From Solibacteraceae bacterium (GTDB lineage Bacteria; Acidobacteriota; Terriglobia; Bryobacterales; Bryobacteraceae), in the NCBI GenBank assembly GCA_021324015.1, contig JAJPJX010000162.1, positions 62,001-126,000 of the forward strand: DNA of 64,000 nt. The letters run 5' to 3'. Both the position numbers and the translations under genes were made by a program. Under the pieces are notes generated by a model, which did no database searches, was not told the DNA's origin, and saw only the letters and a list, made by a program, of their open reading frames with translations. Shown here in pieces: positions 32,919-42,490 of this stretch (position 1 is the first letter of the stretch; each line of letters begins with the position of its first letter).

Positions 32919-33824
32919 ATGCAGCGCATCCCCCGCGACAAACTGACTCCCGTGTTCGACCGCCGCCTGGAGCCGGTGGCGCGCGTCCGGCCGGGCGAGG
33001 CGTTCGTAGTGGAGACCGAAGATTCGCGCGGCGGGCGGACGCGAGTGCCGGAGCACACCACGCCAGAGTACCTGCTGGCCATGCGCCGGCGCGGCTACCA
33101 CGGCAACCCGGTGACCGGACCGGTCTTCGTGGAAGGCGCGCAGCCCGGCGACGCCCTGGCGGTACACATTCTGGAACAGAAGTGCGACTCGCTGGGGTAC
33201 ATGGGCTACTGGCCGTTCCTGTTTCACCTGGAAGACTATTTCCCGCGGCCCGCCACGGTACTGGTGGAGATCCGCGACGGGCACGTGATCTTCGCCGGCG
33301 ATATCCGGATCCCCGTGCGGCCGGTGATCGGGACCATCGGCGTGGCGCCGGCGGTGGAGGCGATTCTTTCGGGTAGCATGGGGCGGCACTGCGGGAACGT
33401 GGACGTGCAGGAGATGGCGGCGGGCAGCACGGTGTACCTGCCGGTGTTCGTGGAAGGCGCGCTGCTGTGCCTGGGCGACTGTCATGCCATCCAGAGCGAC
33501 GGAGAGATCGGCAGCGTGGAGATGCGCAGCGAAGTGACGCTGCGCTGCGAGGTGCTTGCCGGGGGTGGGGCGGGTATGAACTGGCCGCGGATCGAGACAC
33601 AGGACGCGCTGGTGACGGTGGGGATCGCCACCCCGCTCGAGGAAGCGGCGCGGCAGGCGCTGCGGGAGATGCTCTGCTGGATCGAGGAGCGCACCGGCAT
33701 GAGCAAGCACGAGGCGTACCTGCTGGCGGGCTGCGTGGGACACTGGCGGCCGGGCCAGGTCCAGGTGCCCAATTATTCGATGCGCTGCCTTTTTCCCAAG
33801 GAATACCTGAGAAACCGACGATGA
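32919..33824 (+). CDS. FmdA/AmdA-type acetamidase/formamidase
   Basis: 301-residue cytosolic amidase of the acetamidase/formamidase family, hydrolysing short amides to the acid and ammonia. Family blocks present: RLEPVARVRPGEAFVVETED, NPVTGPVFVEGAQPGDALAV, VRPVIGTIGVAP, GRHCGNVDVQEMAAGSTVYL, FVEGALLCLGDCHAIQSDGEI (GDxHAxQGDGE-type motif), and QDALVTVG. The start MQRIPRDKL at 32919 is preferred; an earlier in-frame ATG lacks similarity. Its stop overlaps the start of a dimethylformamidase-like gene (ATGA, 33821-33824), so the two are likely coupled and may serve a common amide-degradation route. Confidence 0.93.
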   Translation: MQRIPRDKLTPVFDRRLEPVARVRPGEAFVVETEDSRGGRTRVPEHTTPEYLLAMRRRGYHGNPVTGPVFVEGAQPGDALAVHILEQKCDSLGYMGYWPFLFHLEDYFPRPATVLVEIRDGHVIFAGDIRIPVRPVIGTIGVAPAVEAILSGSMGRHCGNVDVQEMAAGSTVYLPVFVEGALLCLGDCHAIQSDGEIGSVEMRSEVTLRCEVLAGGGAGMNWPRIETQDALVTVGIATPLEEAARQALREMLCWIEERTGMSKHEAYLLAGCVGHWRPGQVQVPNYSMRCLFPKEYLRNRR

Positions 33825-35440
33825 ACGTATTGGCTTACGTAAGCGATGAAATGTATGTGGCCCTGCCGGACGTGCTGGCCGAATTTGTCTCGGAGACGAC
33901 CGGGGAGACGGCCGTGCTGCGCTCGGCGACGAGCGGGGCTTTTTACGGCGACCTGCCGCCGGGGCCCTACCACGTGCTGCTGAGCAAGAACGGCTACGGC
34001 TCGAAGACCTCGCGGGTGACGCTGGGGGGCGGGAGCATGCCCCAGTTGCGCCTGCTGAGCGACGGCCTCCTGGGCTACATGTGGCCGAAGTGGGTGCGGG
34101 GCGGCGAGACCGCCGAGTACCGCGTGCACGCGGTGGAACAGTACCAACTGACGCTGTGGCGCTACGGATGGAAGAAAGAGTACGTGCGCATGATCGGGTG
34201 GGTGGACGAGCACGGACCGCAGGCCAACCGGCAGACCCTGCCGGACGGCGACTTCACGCCGGGCGGCGTGCGCTGGAACATGGACGGATATCCGGCGCGC
34301 CCGGTGATCACGGCGCCGGAGCGCACGGGACTGTACTACGTGTGGGCGCGCACGCCTTCCGGCAAAGCCTTCTCGTTTCCCTGGGTGGTGGCGCCAAAAG
34401 AGCCGCAGGCGAAGATCGCGGTGCTGGCTTCCACCAACACCTGGAACGCATACAACAACTTCGGCGGGCGCAGCAATTACATCAACGCCACGCGGCTGCC
34501 GGATCGACCGGTGGTGAACGCGCGGCAGGACCTGGACCGGTACCAGAAGCCTTCGGCATTCGGCACGTGGCGGTTTCCGGACGCGGAGTACACGCCGCTC
34601 TCGTTCGACCGGCCCGAGCCGAACAACCACCTGTTCGACGACCCGCAGGTGACCGACCCGGTGCAAGGCCGCGTGCAATGCGGGCAGGCTCCGGGAGAGT
34701 GGCGCCTGCTGGGCTGGCTAGAGCGGGAGGGCTTCGACTACGACCTGTACGCCGAGGCGCAGTTGCACGACGGCACGCTGAACCTGGACGCGTATGGCGT
34801 GGTGATGCTCTCCATCCACCCGGAGTATTGGACGCGGGAAATGTACCTGACGTTGAAGCGCTGGGTGTTCGAGCGCGGCGGCCGGCTGATGTACCTGGCG
34901 GGAAACGGCCTGAACTGCGAGGTGACGCTGAACCAGCACGGGCAGATGCGCTGCCTGACGCACTTGAACAGCCTGCACGGCGAACTGGGCGGGCACTCGG
35001 AAGACGGAACGATCGAATACGAGAGCCGTATGCACCGGACGCTCGAATCCGAGGCCAACCTGCTGGGCGTGGCGTGCTCGGAGACGGGCATCATGACGGC
35101 GGCGCCCTACCGGGTGCTGGACGCTTCGCACTGGATCTTCGAGGGGACCGGGCTCCAGAACGGCGACTTGTTCGGGGAGCAGACGCTGCACGAGCGGGTG
35201 CCGGGGGGCGCCTCGGGCCACGAGACCGACAAGCGGACCGCTTCCTCGCCGGCCAACACGCTGCTGCTGGCCAAGGGGACCAATCCCAACGAAGGCGGTT
35301 CGGAGATCGTGGTGCACGAGCCCGGCGGGGGTGGCGCGGTGTTCTCGGTGGGCTCCATCACGTGGGTGCCGGCGCTGTTCCCCGATCCGCACGTTTCGCG
35401 GATCACGCGCAACGTGCTGACGCGCTTTTTGCGGGATTGA
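33821..35440 (+). CDS. N,N-dimethylformamidase beta-subunit-like protein
   Basis: 539-residue protein with an N-terminal beta-rich region (DVLAEFVSETTGETAVLRSA, GPYHVLLSKNGYGSKTSRVT) and a large domain typical of the N,N-dimethylformamidase beta-subunit family (GLYYVWARTPSGKAFSFPWV, IAVLASTNTWNAYNNFGGRS, LGWLEREGFDYDLYAEAQLH, YGVVMLSIHPEYWTREMYLT, GGRLMYLAGNGLNCEV). The known enzyme is a Fe-dependent amidohydrolase that makes dimethylamine and formate. Iron-ligand Tyr/Glu residues cannot be assigned by eye. Translationally coupled to the FmdA gene, so a secondary amide is a reasonable substrate guess. No signal peptide. Confidence 0.85.
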   Translation: MNVLAYVSDEMYVALPDVLAEFVSETTGETAVLRSATSGAFYGDLPPGPYHVLLSKNGYGSKTSRVTLGGGSMPQLRLLSDGLLGYMWPKWVRGGETAEYRVHAVEQYQLTLWRYGWKKEYVRMIGWVDEHGPQANRQTLPDGDFTPGGVRWNMDGYPARPVITAPERTGLYYVWARTPSGKAFSFPWVVAPKEPQAKIAVLASTNTWNAYNNFGGRSNYINATRLPDRPVVNARQDLDRYQKPSAFGTWRFPDAEYTPLSFDRPEPNNHLFDDPQVTDPVQGRVQCGQAPGEWRLLGWLEREGFDYDLYAEAQLHDGTLNLDAYGVVMLSIHPEYWTREMYLTLKRWVFERGGRLMYLAGNGLNCEVTLNQHGQMRCLTHLNSLHGELGGHSEDGTIEYESRMHRTLESEANLLGVACSETGIMTAAPYRVLDASHWIFEGTGLQNGDLFGEQTLHERVPGGASGHETDKRTASSPANTLLLAKGTNPNEGGSEIVVHEPGGGGAVFSVGSITWVPALFPDPHVSRITRNVLTRFLRD

Positions 35441-35528
35441 CGGCGTATCCCGGGTGTTCAATTTCTTTCGCCTGAAGGAAATTGGACGCCAGGAGCGGGG
35501 CGCGCTGGTAAGGTGGCGGCGTACGGCC

Positions 35529-38405
35529 ATGAAAACGCCAGCCACCTTCGCCGCAGCCGCCGTGCTGTTTGCCCTGGCGCACGCCGTCCCCGCGCGGGCG
35601 GACCGCAACCTGGCGCAACCCTTTTATATCTCGCCGCGGAGCGGGCCGCAGCACATATCGCTGGATGGCGAGTGGGAGCTTGCGTATCGGGACACTCCGG
35701 TGGCCGGGCCGCAGGAGTTGAGCCGGCAATCCAAGTGGGTTCGCGCGCAGGTGCCAGGCTCGGTGCAGTGGGCGCTGGCCCGCGCCGGCGAACTGCCGCC
35801 CCCATACGACCATAAGAACGCGCAGAAGTACACGTGGGTGCTGGGGAAAGCCTGGTATTACCGCAAGTCATTCGAGGTTCCCAGCCGTGCCGAGGGGCAG
35901 TACGTATTTCTGTGCTTCGACGGTATCGACTACTACGCGCGGGTGTGGCTCAACGGGCAGGAACTAGGCCGCCACGAAGGCATGTTCAGCGGTCCCATGG
36001 TGGAGGTGGGATCGTTGCTCCGGCCGGGGCAGCGCAATGAAGTGGTGGTGGAGGTCCGGGCGGCGAATTATGAACTGCGCGACCGCTTCAAACCCTGGGC
36101 GCCAGGAAAGGTCACGCTCTCCTGGGGGCTGACGGGAGGGCTGGGGCTGATTACCGGAGGCGGCGGGAGGAAGTGGGCCAGCGGCGCGGCGTTGCCGGGC
36201 ACGGTGGGCGTGGAGGATTACTTTCCGGTCGGCATGTGGCGGGGCGTACGCCTGGAGATCGTGCCGCGGATTCACCTGGCGCGCCCGTTCCTGGTGACCG
36301 AGGAGGCGGACGGCAGGATGGCCCGGCTGCTGTTAAACGTCGAAGTCCTGGCGAACACCACGGCCCTGGATACGATTCTGGGCAAGCAGGTGGGGAGATT
36401 CCGCAATGCGTGGACGTCCCGGAAAGCGCCGTCCTCCCCGGGCCTGCGGTTCGAACTGCGCGATAAGGCCTCGTCACGGGTGGTGGCGAGCCAGGACATT
36501 CCGCTGCGGCTGTACGAGGGCCGCAACTGGGTGAGGCAGGAGATTCAGGTTCCTTCCCCCCGGCTGTGGTGGCCGAACGGTATGGGCGATCCGTACCTGT
36601 ACACAGCCCGGCTGGCGCTCGTCGAGCAGGGCCGCGTGACCGACAGCCTGGAGTTCGATTACGGCATCCGCACCATCCGCTATCTGCCGACGGCCGGGCC
36701 GCGCACGCAGGACCGCTGGATCCACTGGCAATTCGTGGTGAACGGCCGGAAGTTCTTCGTCAAGGGCATGGACTGGTGGACGGCCGATATCCTGCTGGAC
36801 CTGCCGCGGGAGCGCTACCAGTGGATTTTGAAAACCGCGCAGGCCGCGGGAATCCAGTTGATGCGCACGTGGGGCGCGGGCATCCTGGAGACGGACGATT
36901 TTTACGATCTGTGCAACCGGTACGGCATTCTGATCTGGCAGGATTTTCCGATCGGCAACATGGACACGCCGGAGTGGCCGCAGGATATCTGGGAGGCGCA
37001 GGTGTTGCAGAACATTTTCCGGATCCGCAACCATCCGGCACTGGCGATCTACTGCGGAGGCAACGAATTCAATCCCTACTCGGTGGGCAACACCGCGACC
37101 ATCGGAGTGCTGGAGCGTTCGGTGAAGGACTTCGACGGCACGCGCCTGTTCCTGCGCACCACGCCGGACCCGGGAGATATTCACGTGTACCCGGACATGG
37201 ACCCCACCTGGTACCGGCACCTGTATTCCCTGGTGCCATTCCTGAGCGAGACCGGGCCGCACTCGGTGCCGGAAGCCCGGGCGATCCGGCAGTTCGTGGA
37301 CGCCGGGGAACTGGCGGGGCCGCTGCGGGACATCAACAGCCAGGAGTTCATGGATACGCACCCGGAGTTCGTCTACCACAACATGGAGTACGGCACCAAC
37401 CGCACGGTGCTTTTGCTGGCGCGGGCTTCGCAGGTGGACGACATGAACGCGCCCAGCCTGGAAGAGTACTCGGTGGCGGGCCAGGTGGCGACGGGCGAGT
37501 TCCTGCAAGTGGTCTCGGACGCGATGCAGGCGAACTATCCGGTAACGGCGGGACTTTCACCGTGGGTGTATGACACGCCCTGGCCGCTCTCCACGTTTTG
37601 CATGTTCGTGGACTACGACGGGCAGCCGGTGGCTTCCTACTACTTCCTGAAGCGCACCTATGAGCCGACGCACGTAGCGGTGAACCTGCCTCACCTGGTG
37701 TGGGGCAAGGGAGAAAAGCTGCCATTGTCGCTGCGCGTGATGCACGCTCCGCCGGAGGGTCTCGCGGGGCTGACGGCCTCCCTCGTAGTTCTAGACCGCG
37801 AGTACCGCCCGCTGTGGCGTGGGGAGCGGAAACTGGATGCCGGTCCCGGACCGTCCGTGAGCCGCGCGGAACTGGGGGAATTCGCGATTCCGGAGGAACT
37901 GGAGGAACACTTCTTTCTGCTGGTCGCGGAACTGACGGCGGCCGACGGCAAACTGGTCTCGCGATCGGTGAACTGGCCGCGCTGCCTGAAGCGGATGGCC
38001 GATCCGGCATTCCGGGAGCAATACCGGGCGTCTCCCCAGAAATCGCTGACCTTTCAGAACGGGCCGTGGCTGCGGAAGGAGGTGGCGGGCGCCAGAACCA
38101 ACCTGGAGCTGGAACTCGTTTCGCAGCGCGGCGAGGAAGCGAACCAGAGCCGCATCCAGGTGAGGATCCGCAACAACGGGCCGCGGCCGGCGTTTTATAC
38201 GGAGGTGGGGATCGAAGGGACGAAGCGCACTTTTTACGCCAGCGACAACGGCTTCTGGCTGGCGCCGAAAGAGGAGCGGCGCATGGATCTGCACGTGCGG
38301 TGGCGCGATCCGGCAACGCGGGATCGGGCCATGGTGACCTGCGGCGCGTGGAACGCCGACAGCCGGCAAGTGCCCGTTTTCGGAGCTTCCCGTGGAAAGC
38401 CGTGA
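35529..38405 (+). CDS. exported GH2 glycoside hydrolase (beta-mannosidase-like)
   Basis: 958 residues with a signal peptide (MKTPATFAAAAVLFALAHAV, cleavage near ARAD). N-terminal sugar-binding domain (ISLDGEWELAYRDTPVAG, then DGIDYYARVWLNGQELGRHE), Ig-like domain, TIM barrel (FVKGMDWWTADILLDLPRER, MRTWGAGILETDDFYDLCNR, YGILIWQDFPIGNMDTPEWP) and C-terminal beta domains. The acid/base is E513 in IYCGGNEFNPYS and the nucleophile E574 in PFLSETGPHS, both in expected positions. Architecture resembles beta-mannosidase or exo-beta-glucosaminidase; the sugar is not certain. Its end overlaps the next start (GTG at 38392). It begins 88 bases after the dimethylformamidase-like gene. Confidence 0.92.
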   Translation: MKTPATFAAAAVLFALAHAVPARADRNLAQPFYISPRSGPQHISLDGEWELAYRDTPVAGPQELSRQSKWVRAQVPGSVQWALARAGELPPPYDHKNAQKYTWVLGKAWYYRKSFEVPSRAEGQYVFLCFDGIDYYARVWLNGQELGRHEGMFSGPMVEVGSLLRPGQRNEVVVEVRAANYELRDRFKPWAPGKVTLSWGLTGGLGLITGGGGRKWASGAALPGTVGVEDYFPVGMWRGVRLEIVPRIHLARPFLVTEEADGRMARLLLNVEVLANTTALDTILGKQVGRFRNAWTSRKAPSSPGLRFELRDKASSRVVASQDIPLRLYEGRNWVRQEIQVPSPRLWWPNGMGDPYLYTARLALVEQGRVTDSLEFDYGIRTIRYLPTAGPRTQDRWIHWQFVVNGRKFFVKGMDWWTADILLDLPRERYQWILKTAQAAGIQLMRTWGAGILETDDFYDLCNRYGILIWQDFPIGNMDTPEWPQDIWEAQVLQNIFRIRNHPALAIYCGGNEFNPYSVGNTATIGVLERSVKDFDGTRLFLRTTPDPGDIHVYPDMDPTWYRHLYSLVPFLSETGPHSVPEARAIRQFVDAGELAGPLRDINSQEFMDTHPEFVYHNMEYGTNRTVLLLARASQVDDMNAPSLEEYSVAGQVATGEFLQVVSDAMQANYPVTAGLSPWVYDTPWPLSTFCMFVDYDGQPVASYYFLKRTYEPTHVAVNLPHLVWGKGEKLPLSLRVMHAPPEGLAGLTASLVVLDREYRPLWRGERKLDAGPGPSVSRAELGEFAIPEELEEHFFLLVAELTAADGKLVSRSVNWPRCLKRMADPAFREQYRASPQKSLTFQNGPWLRKEVAGARTNLELELVSQRGEEANQSRIQVRIRNNGPRPAFYTEVGIEGTKRTFYASDNGFWLAPKEERRMDLHVRWRDPATRDRAMVTCGAWNADSRQVPVFGASRGKP

Positions 38406-39405
38406 GCGGGTCTTGCGAGCCATCCATTTCGGCAAGCCGGACCGGCCGCCGATCTCGCACGCCATTCTGCCATCCGCCCAGTACCATTACGGCGAAGCGC
38501 TGCGGGCGATCACCGATGCGGTGCCCGAGGACTTCGGCTGGAGCTGCCTGCCCGACCTGCCGGCGGAGAAGCTGCCTCCGCTGTACAAGGAAGGCGAGCA
38601 CCGGGACGAGTTCGGCACGCTGTGGCGGGTGACCCAGCAAGGCCGCTGCGGCATCCCCATCGAATATCCGATCGCGGCGGACTGGAGCAACTACGCGCAG
38701 TTCCGCTGGCCGGTGTTCGGCGCAGGGGTGCCGAAATACCGCCTCTACAGCGGGCACATGGCCGGCACGGACCCTTCCTACTACGCCCGCGGAGGCTGGA
38801 TCACCTTCTTCGAACAGATGCAGCAGTTACACGGGTTCGAGGCTACGCTGGTGGACCTGGCCAGCGGGCGCCGCGAGATCTACCGCCTGCGCGACGACCT
38901 GCTGGAATTCAACCTGGACTGGCTGGACCGCTGGCTGGAACACCCCTACCAGGGAATTCACTTCGCCGACGACTGGGGCTCGCAGACCAGCCTGCTGATC
39001 TCGCCCGCGCAATGGCGCGCCTTCTTCAAGCCGGTTTACCAGGCCATGTTTTCCAAAGTGAAGCAGGCGGGCATGCACGTGTGGTATCACAGCGACGGCA
39101 ACATCACGCAGATCCTGCCGGACATTCTGGAACTGGGGGTGGACGTGCTGAACTGCCAGTCTTCCTTGATCGGCACGGAAAATCTGAGGCCGTTGGTGGG
39201 AAAGATCTGCTTCCGCACGGATATCGACCGGCAGCACGTGCTGCCGTTCGTCTCGCCGGGCGAGGTGAGGCGCTATATCTTCGAGCTGTTCGAGACCCTG
39301 GGGACCCCGGAAGGGGGCATCATCGCCTGCGGCGAGGTGATCGAAGACGTGCCGCTGGCCAACATCGAAGCCATGTACCAGGCCTTTCTGGAATTCCGGT
39401 ACTGA
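38392..39405 (+). CDS. uroporphyrinogen decarboxylase-family protein (methyltransferase-like, not HemE)
   Basis: 337-residue TIM barrel of the UroD superfamily. Family landmarks: MESRERVLRAIHFGKPDRPP, IHFADDWGSQTSLLISPAQW, KQAGMHVWYHSDGNITQILP, ELGVDVLNCQSS, and GGIIACGEVIEDVP. This sub-branch contains corrinoid-dependent methyltransferases and many uncharacterised enzymes in sugar clusters; classical HemE would have other active-site blocks and a tetrapyrrole neighbourhood. The start is GTG inside the last codons of the GH2 gene. Followed 6 bases later by a sugar symporter, so a carbohydrate-linked role is inferred. Confidence 0.85.
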   Translation: MESRERVLRAIHFGKPDRPPISHAILPSAQYHYGEALRAITDAVPEDFGWSCLPDLPAEKLPPLYKEGEHRDEFGTLWRVTQQGRCGIPIEYPIAADWSNYAQFRWPVFGAGVPKYRLYSGHMAGTDPSYYARGGWITFFEQMQQLHGFEATLVDLASGRREIYRLRDDLLEFNLDWLDRWLEHPYQGIHFADDWGSQTSLLISPAQWRAFFKPVYQAMFSKVKQAGMHVWYHSDGNITQILPDILELGVDVLNCQSSLIGTENLRPLVGKICFRTDIDRQHVLPFVSPGEVRRYIFELFETLGTPEGGIIACGEVIEDVPLANIEAMYQAFLEFRY

Positions 39406-39411
39406 GGGCGT

Positions 39412-40443
39412 ATGCACCTGGTTGCGGGTATCGCGGTGGCGGTGCTGGCCGGCACGATCAACGGCCTGTTCGCGCTGCCGATGAAACTGGCTCCCCGGTG
39501 GAGCTGGGAAAACATCTGGCTGCCGTTCAGCGCGCTCGGGCTGGTGCTGTTCCCGCGCCTGCTGGCGATGAAGGGCATCCCGCGCCTGGAAGACGCGCTG
39601 GCGCAGGCCGGCTGGTCGCGGCTGCTGATCGCGCTGGTGTGGGGCATCCTGATCTACAGCGGATCTCTGATGTTCGGGCGGTCGATGGTGTATCTCGGGA
39701 CGGCGCTGGCCTTTGCGCTGCTGGTGGGGAGCATGAGCATCGTGGGCGTGCTGGCTCCCATCCTGGCGTACTCTCCGGGCGTGCTGGGCGCGCCGGGGGG
39801 CCGGTGGATACTGGGCGGAATGGCATTCCTGTTCGCCGCGCTGGTGCTGTGCGCGAGGGCGGGGGCGCTGAAAGCCAGCGCTAGGGAGGCCCGCGCCGGC
39901 TCGCGGCGGGCAGCGCTGTTGGGAATGGCGCTGGCAATTTCGGGAGGCGCGCTTTCGGGCCTGCTGTCTCTCGGGTTGAACACGGGCTGGGCGCACCGCA
40001 TGACGGAGGCGGCGGTGCGTGTCGGAGGAGCGCGGGAGTCCGTGGCGGCGAACGCCGTGCTGATTCCGGTGCTGGCCGGCGGCGCCATTCCCAACTGCCT
40101 GTACTGCGTATACCTGCTCAACAGAAACGACACGTGGAAGAGATACCGGACGGGGAGCGGGGCCTACTGGCTGGTAGTAGTGCTGATGGCCGGCATGTAC
40201 TCGGGGAGCACTGTGCTGTGGGGCATCTCGACTTCCGCCACCATGCTGGGCCGGCTGGGGCCGTCGGTGGGATGGGCGTTATTCATCGGCGCGATTGCGG
40301 TGAGCTCAAACATTGGAGGGTTCCTCACGGGAGAGTGGAGGGATGCCGGAACGCGGGCGAGGCGCACCATGGTGAGCGGGCTGGCGCTGATGGTTACGGC
40401 CATGGGACTGGTGGGCTATGGGAACCTGGTGCTGAACCGGTAG
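39412..40443 (+). CDS. RhaT-like sugar/proton symporter
   Basis: 343-residue inner-membrane protein with about ten hydrophobic helices, of the L-rhamnose/H+ symporter (RhaT) family. N-terminus MHLVAGIAVAVLAGTINGLF with LPMKLAPRWSWENIW; central LGTALAFALLVGSMSIVGVL; later ISGGALSGLLSLGLNTG, AGGAIPNCLYCVYLL and SSNIGGFLTGEWRDAG, all typical of RhaT. The substrate may be rhamnose or another deoxy- or mannose-type sugar. Neighbours: UroD-like enzyme 6 bases upstream and isomerase-like TIM barrel 12 bases downstream, consistent with one transcript for uptake and use of a sugar. Confidence 0.9.
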   Translation: MHLVAGIAVAVLAGTINGLFALPMKLAPRWSWENIWLPFSALGLVLFPRLLAMKGIPRLEDALAQAGWSRLLIALVWGILIYSGSLMFGRSMVYLGTALAFALLVGSMSIVGVLAPILAYSPGVLGAPGGRWILGGMAFLFAALVLCARAGALKASAREARAGSRRAALLGMALAISGGALSGLLSLGLNTGWAHRMTEAAVRVGGARESVAANAVLIPVLAGGAIPNCLYCVYLLNRNDTWKRYRTGSGAYWLVVVLMAGMYSGSTVLWGISTSATMLGRLGPSVGWALFIGAIAVSSNIGGFLTGEWRDAGTRARRTMVSGLALMVTAMGLVGYGNLVLNR

Positions 40444-40455
40444 ACGGAGAGAAGC

Positions 40456-41301
40456 ATGAGTATCGAAATCGGTGTGAATCTGGAATTCATCCGCTGCGAG
40501 GACAAATCGTTCGCCGAGGGCGTGGCGCGCGCCGCCCAAATCGGCTACCACTACTGCGAGCCGCTGGTTCACAGCGGGTACGAGTTGTTGAGCGGTGGAG
40601 GGTACTACCACTCCTTTTCCATGCAGAACGATCCGTACGAGATGAAGGACATCCTCGCTCAGTACGGGCTGAAGCCTTCGGCCTTGAGCTCGCACGCGCC
40701 GCTGATGCGGCCGGAGGTGGCGATACCGTACATGGAGCAATCCATCCGCTTCGCGGCGGTGGTGGGCGCGCCCGTGCTGACCAGCGACGAGGGCATGCGG
40801 CCGCCCTGGGTGCCGGTGGAAGAGGCATTCGACGTGATGAAGTACACGCTGACGCGGCTGTGTATGATCGCGGAGCGCTACGGCATCTATATCGGCATCG
40901 AACCGCACCAGGCGATCACCAAGAGCACGGAAGGCCTGATGCGCGTGGCCACGCTGGTCAACTCCCCGATGCTGCGCGTCAACTACGACACCGGCAACGC
41001 GTACCTGGGAGGCGAGGATCCGTATGCGGGCCTGCGGGCGGTGGGCAAGCGGCTCATCCACATGCACGCCAAAGACATCAGCGTGCAGCAGTCGGAGAAG
41101 GAGCGCGGCGCGGTCACCGGCACGCCGGTGGGATGCGCGTGCGGCGACGGCGTGATCGACTGGGCCAAGGTGATCGGGATTCTGCGGGAGAACGGATTTT
41201 CGGGCGTGCTCTCGGTGGAGTGCGGCACCCCGGCGCAGGCGGCGCGCAGCCTGGCGCATTTGCGGGAGGTGCTGGCAAAATCGGCCGCGGCTGTGGCGTA
41301 G
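40456..41301 (+). CDS. xylose-isomerase-like TIM-barrel sugar isomerase/epimerase
   Basis: 281-residue member of the AP-endonuclease-2/sugar phosphate isomerase-epimerase superfamily. Metal-ligand candidates are in IGIEPHQAIT (Glu), VNYDTGNAYLGGEDP (Asp), LIHMHAKDISV (His/Asp) and VLSVECGTPAQA (Glu), the usual order for this fold, and ALSSHAPLMRPEVA provides the early His. It probably isomerises or epimerises the sugar brought in by the preceding RhaT-like symporter; the exact reaction is unknown. A GAGAG ribosome site precedes the ATG. It is the last gene on this strand before a convergent AraC-type regulator. Confidence 0.88.
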   Translation: MSIEIGVNLEFIRCEDKSFAEGVARAAQIGYHYCEPLVHSGYELLSGGGYYHSFSMQNDPYEMKDILAQYGLKPSALSSHAPLMRPEVAIPYMEQSIRFAAVVGAPVLTSDEGMRPPWVPVEEAFDVMKYTLTRLCMIAERYGIYIGIEPHQAITKSTEGLMRVATLVNSPMLRVNYDTGNAYLGGEDPYAGLRAVGKRLIHMHAKDISVQQSEKERGAVTGTPVGCACGDGVIDWAKVIGILRENGFSGVLSVECGTPAQAARSLAHLREVLAKSAAAVA

Positions 41302-41338
41302 GGCGAGGGAAAGCCCCAGACCACCGCTCCCTACGGTC

Positions 41339-41373
41339 GCGGCTCGGTTACATGCGGCTCGGTTATATGCGGT
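41339..41373. repeat. 15-base tandem repeat, 2.3 copies
   Basis: Two copies of GCGGCTCGGTTA(C/T)AT (41339-41353 and 41354-41368), then a partial third unit running into the stop of the AraC-type gene. It lies between two convergent genes and may simply be slippage. Confidence 0.6.
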
Positions 41374-42399
41374 TCAGGCTACGGCCTGGGCAGCGCAGGC
41401 GCGCACTTCGTGCGGCGAGCGGCCGAACCTGCGGCGGAAGAGCGTGGCGAAGTACTGGCTGGAATAGAAGCCGCAGGCCAGGGCGATGCTGGTGATACTC
41501 TCTTCCGGTCTTTCCAGGAGCAATTTCCCGGCGCGCTCCAGGCGGCAGTGGTTCAAGTATTGCGCCGGCGGCATGTTGGTCAGGCGCTTGACGTGGTAGA
41601 TGAACTGGGTGGCGCCTAATCCGCAGGCGGCGGCCATGCCATCGACGGTCCAATCGGAGCCGAGCTTCTCCGGACAGGCGCGCAGGTCCTCCAGCAGGCG
41701 CTCGACGGTCGGGCAGGAGCCCGAATGGGGCTGAACCAGCCGGGCGTTGGGCCGGCGCAGCATTTCCAGCAGCAGCAGGAAGAACTCGTTGAGGCGGACG
41801 GTGAGGTGCGACACGGCGCTGCCGTTCTGGTCCGACTCGACAGCGTGGCCGATCGCCTGAAAGCAGCGGCGCATGGCCATGGTGGCTTTCCACACCGGCT
41901 GCTTGTTGCGCCGCATCAGTCCGGTGACCTCGGCGAGATCGGGCTGGCTCAGCACCACCCACGGAGGCCACTTCCAGTTCTGCCGGGGCCCACGGACTCC
42001 CACGTCCACGATCAGAAAATAGAGGCGGCCGCGCGTCACGTGAGGCAGGCCGACGCGGTGCTCCTGCCAGGGCTGGCAGATCGTCAGGTCATCGGGTTCC
42101 AGCGTGTACTCGCACCCTTCGACAGCGTACCCGAGGCTGCCGCTGGCCAGAAAGGTGAACTCCACGCCCTCGTTGCGGTGCGTGGCGAGGCCCCAATCCT
42201 GGTCGTGGTCGGTATCCCAGTAGCCCACGCTTTTGACCGCGGCAAGGACACCCTGTGGGAGTCTCTTTCCCGGATAGTGGCCGTGAGCCAGGGCTTGGGA
42301 GCGAAGCTCCCCCGAGGCAAGGGCGCGCCGGACGGGCGCACAGGTATCCGCCTGGTATCTCCGGCTGTGATCCCGATAGATCGGAATTGCGTTCGACAT
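41374..42399 (-). CDS. AraC-family transcriptional regulator
   Basis: 341 residues from the ATG at 42399. The N-terminal cupin-like sensing domain (about 65-160: DQDWGLATHRNEGVEFTFLA, CEYTLEPDDLTICQPWQEHR) is followed by a helical linker and the C-terminal AraC DNA-binding domain with two helix-turn-helix units (VDGMAAACGLGATQFIYHVK; SITSIALACGFYSSQYFATL, RRFGRSPHEVRA). It probably controls the adjacent sugar operon (RhaT-like, isomerase-like, UroD-like, GH2) in response to a sugar. Starts at 42426 and 42399 are both possible. No operator could be identified. Confidence 0.9.
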   Translation of the reverse strand: MSNAIPIYRDHSRRYQADTCAPVRRALASGELRSQALAHGHYPGKRLPQGVLAAVKSVGYWDTDHDQDWGLATHRNEGVEFTFLASGSLGYAVEGCEYTLEPDDLTICQPWQEHRVGLPHVTRGRLYFLIVDVGVRGPRQNWKWPPWVVLSQPDLAEVTGLMRRNKQPVWKATMAMRRCFQAIGHAVESDQNGSAVSHLTVRLNEFFLLLLEMLRRPNARLVQPHSGSCPTVERLLEDLRACPEKLGSDWTVDGMAAACGLGATQFIYHVKRLTNMPPAQYLNHCRLERAGKLLLERPEESITSIALACGFYSSQYFATLFRRRFGRSPHEVRACAAQAVA

Positions 42400-42490
42400 G
42401 GTCAGGCCCCGTTCCACAACGGACAATTTTGTCCGATTGACTGAATTCTAGTCAACCCCCGGCGCACGGTCAAGCGGGGCGCCGTATTTC

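Noticed and set aside
38392-39405. HemE, heme-biosynthetic uroporphyrinogen decarboxylase
   Set aside because: It belongs to the wider UroD superfamily and sits in a sugar-catabolism run with no tetrapyrrole genes; methyltransferase-like branch fits better.
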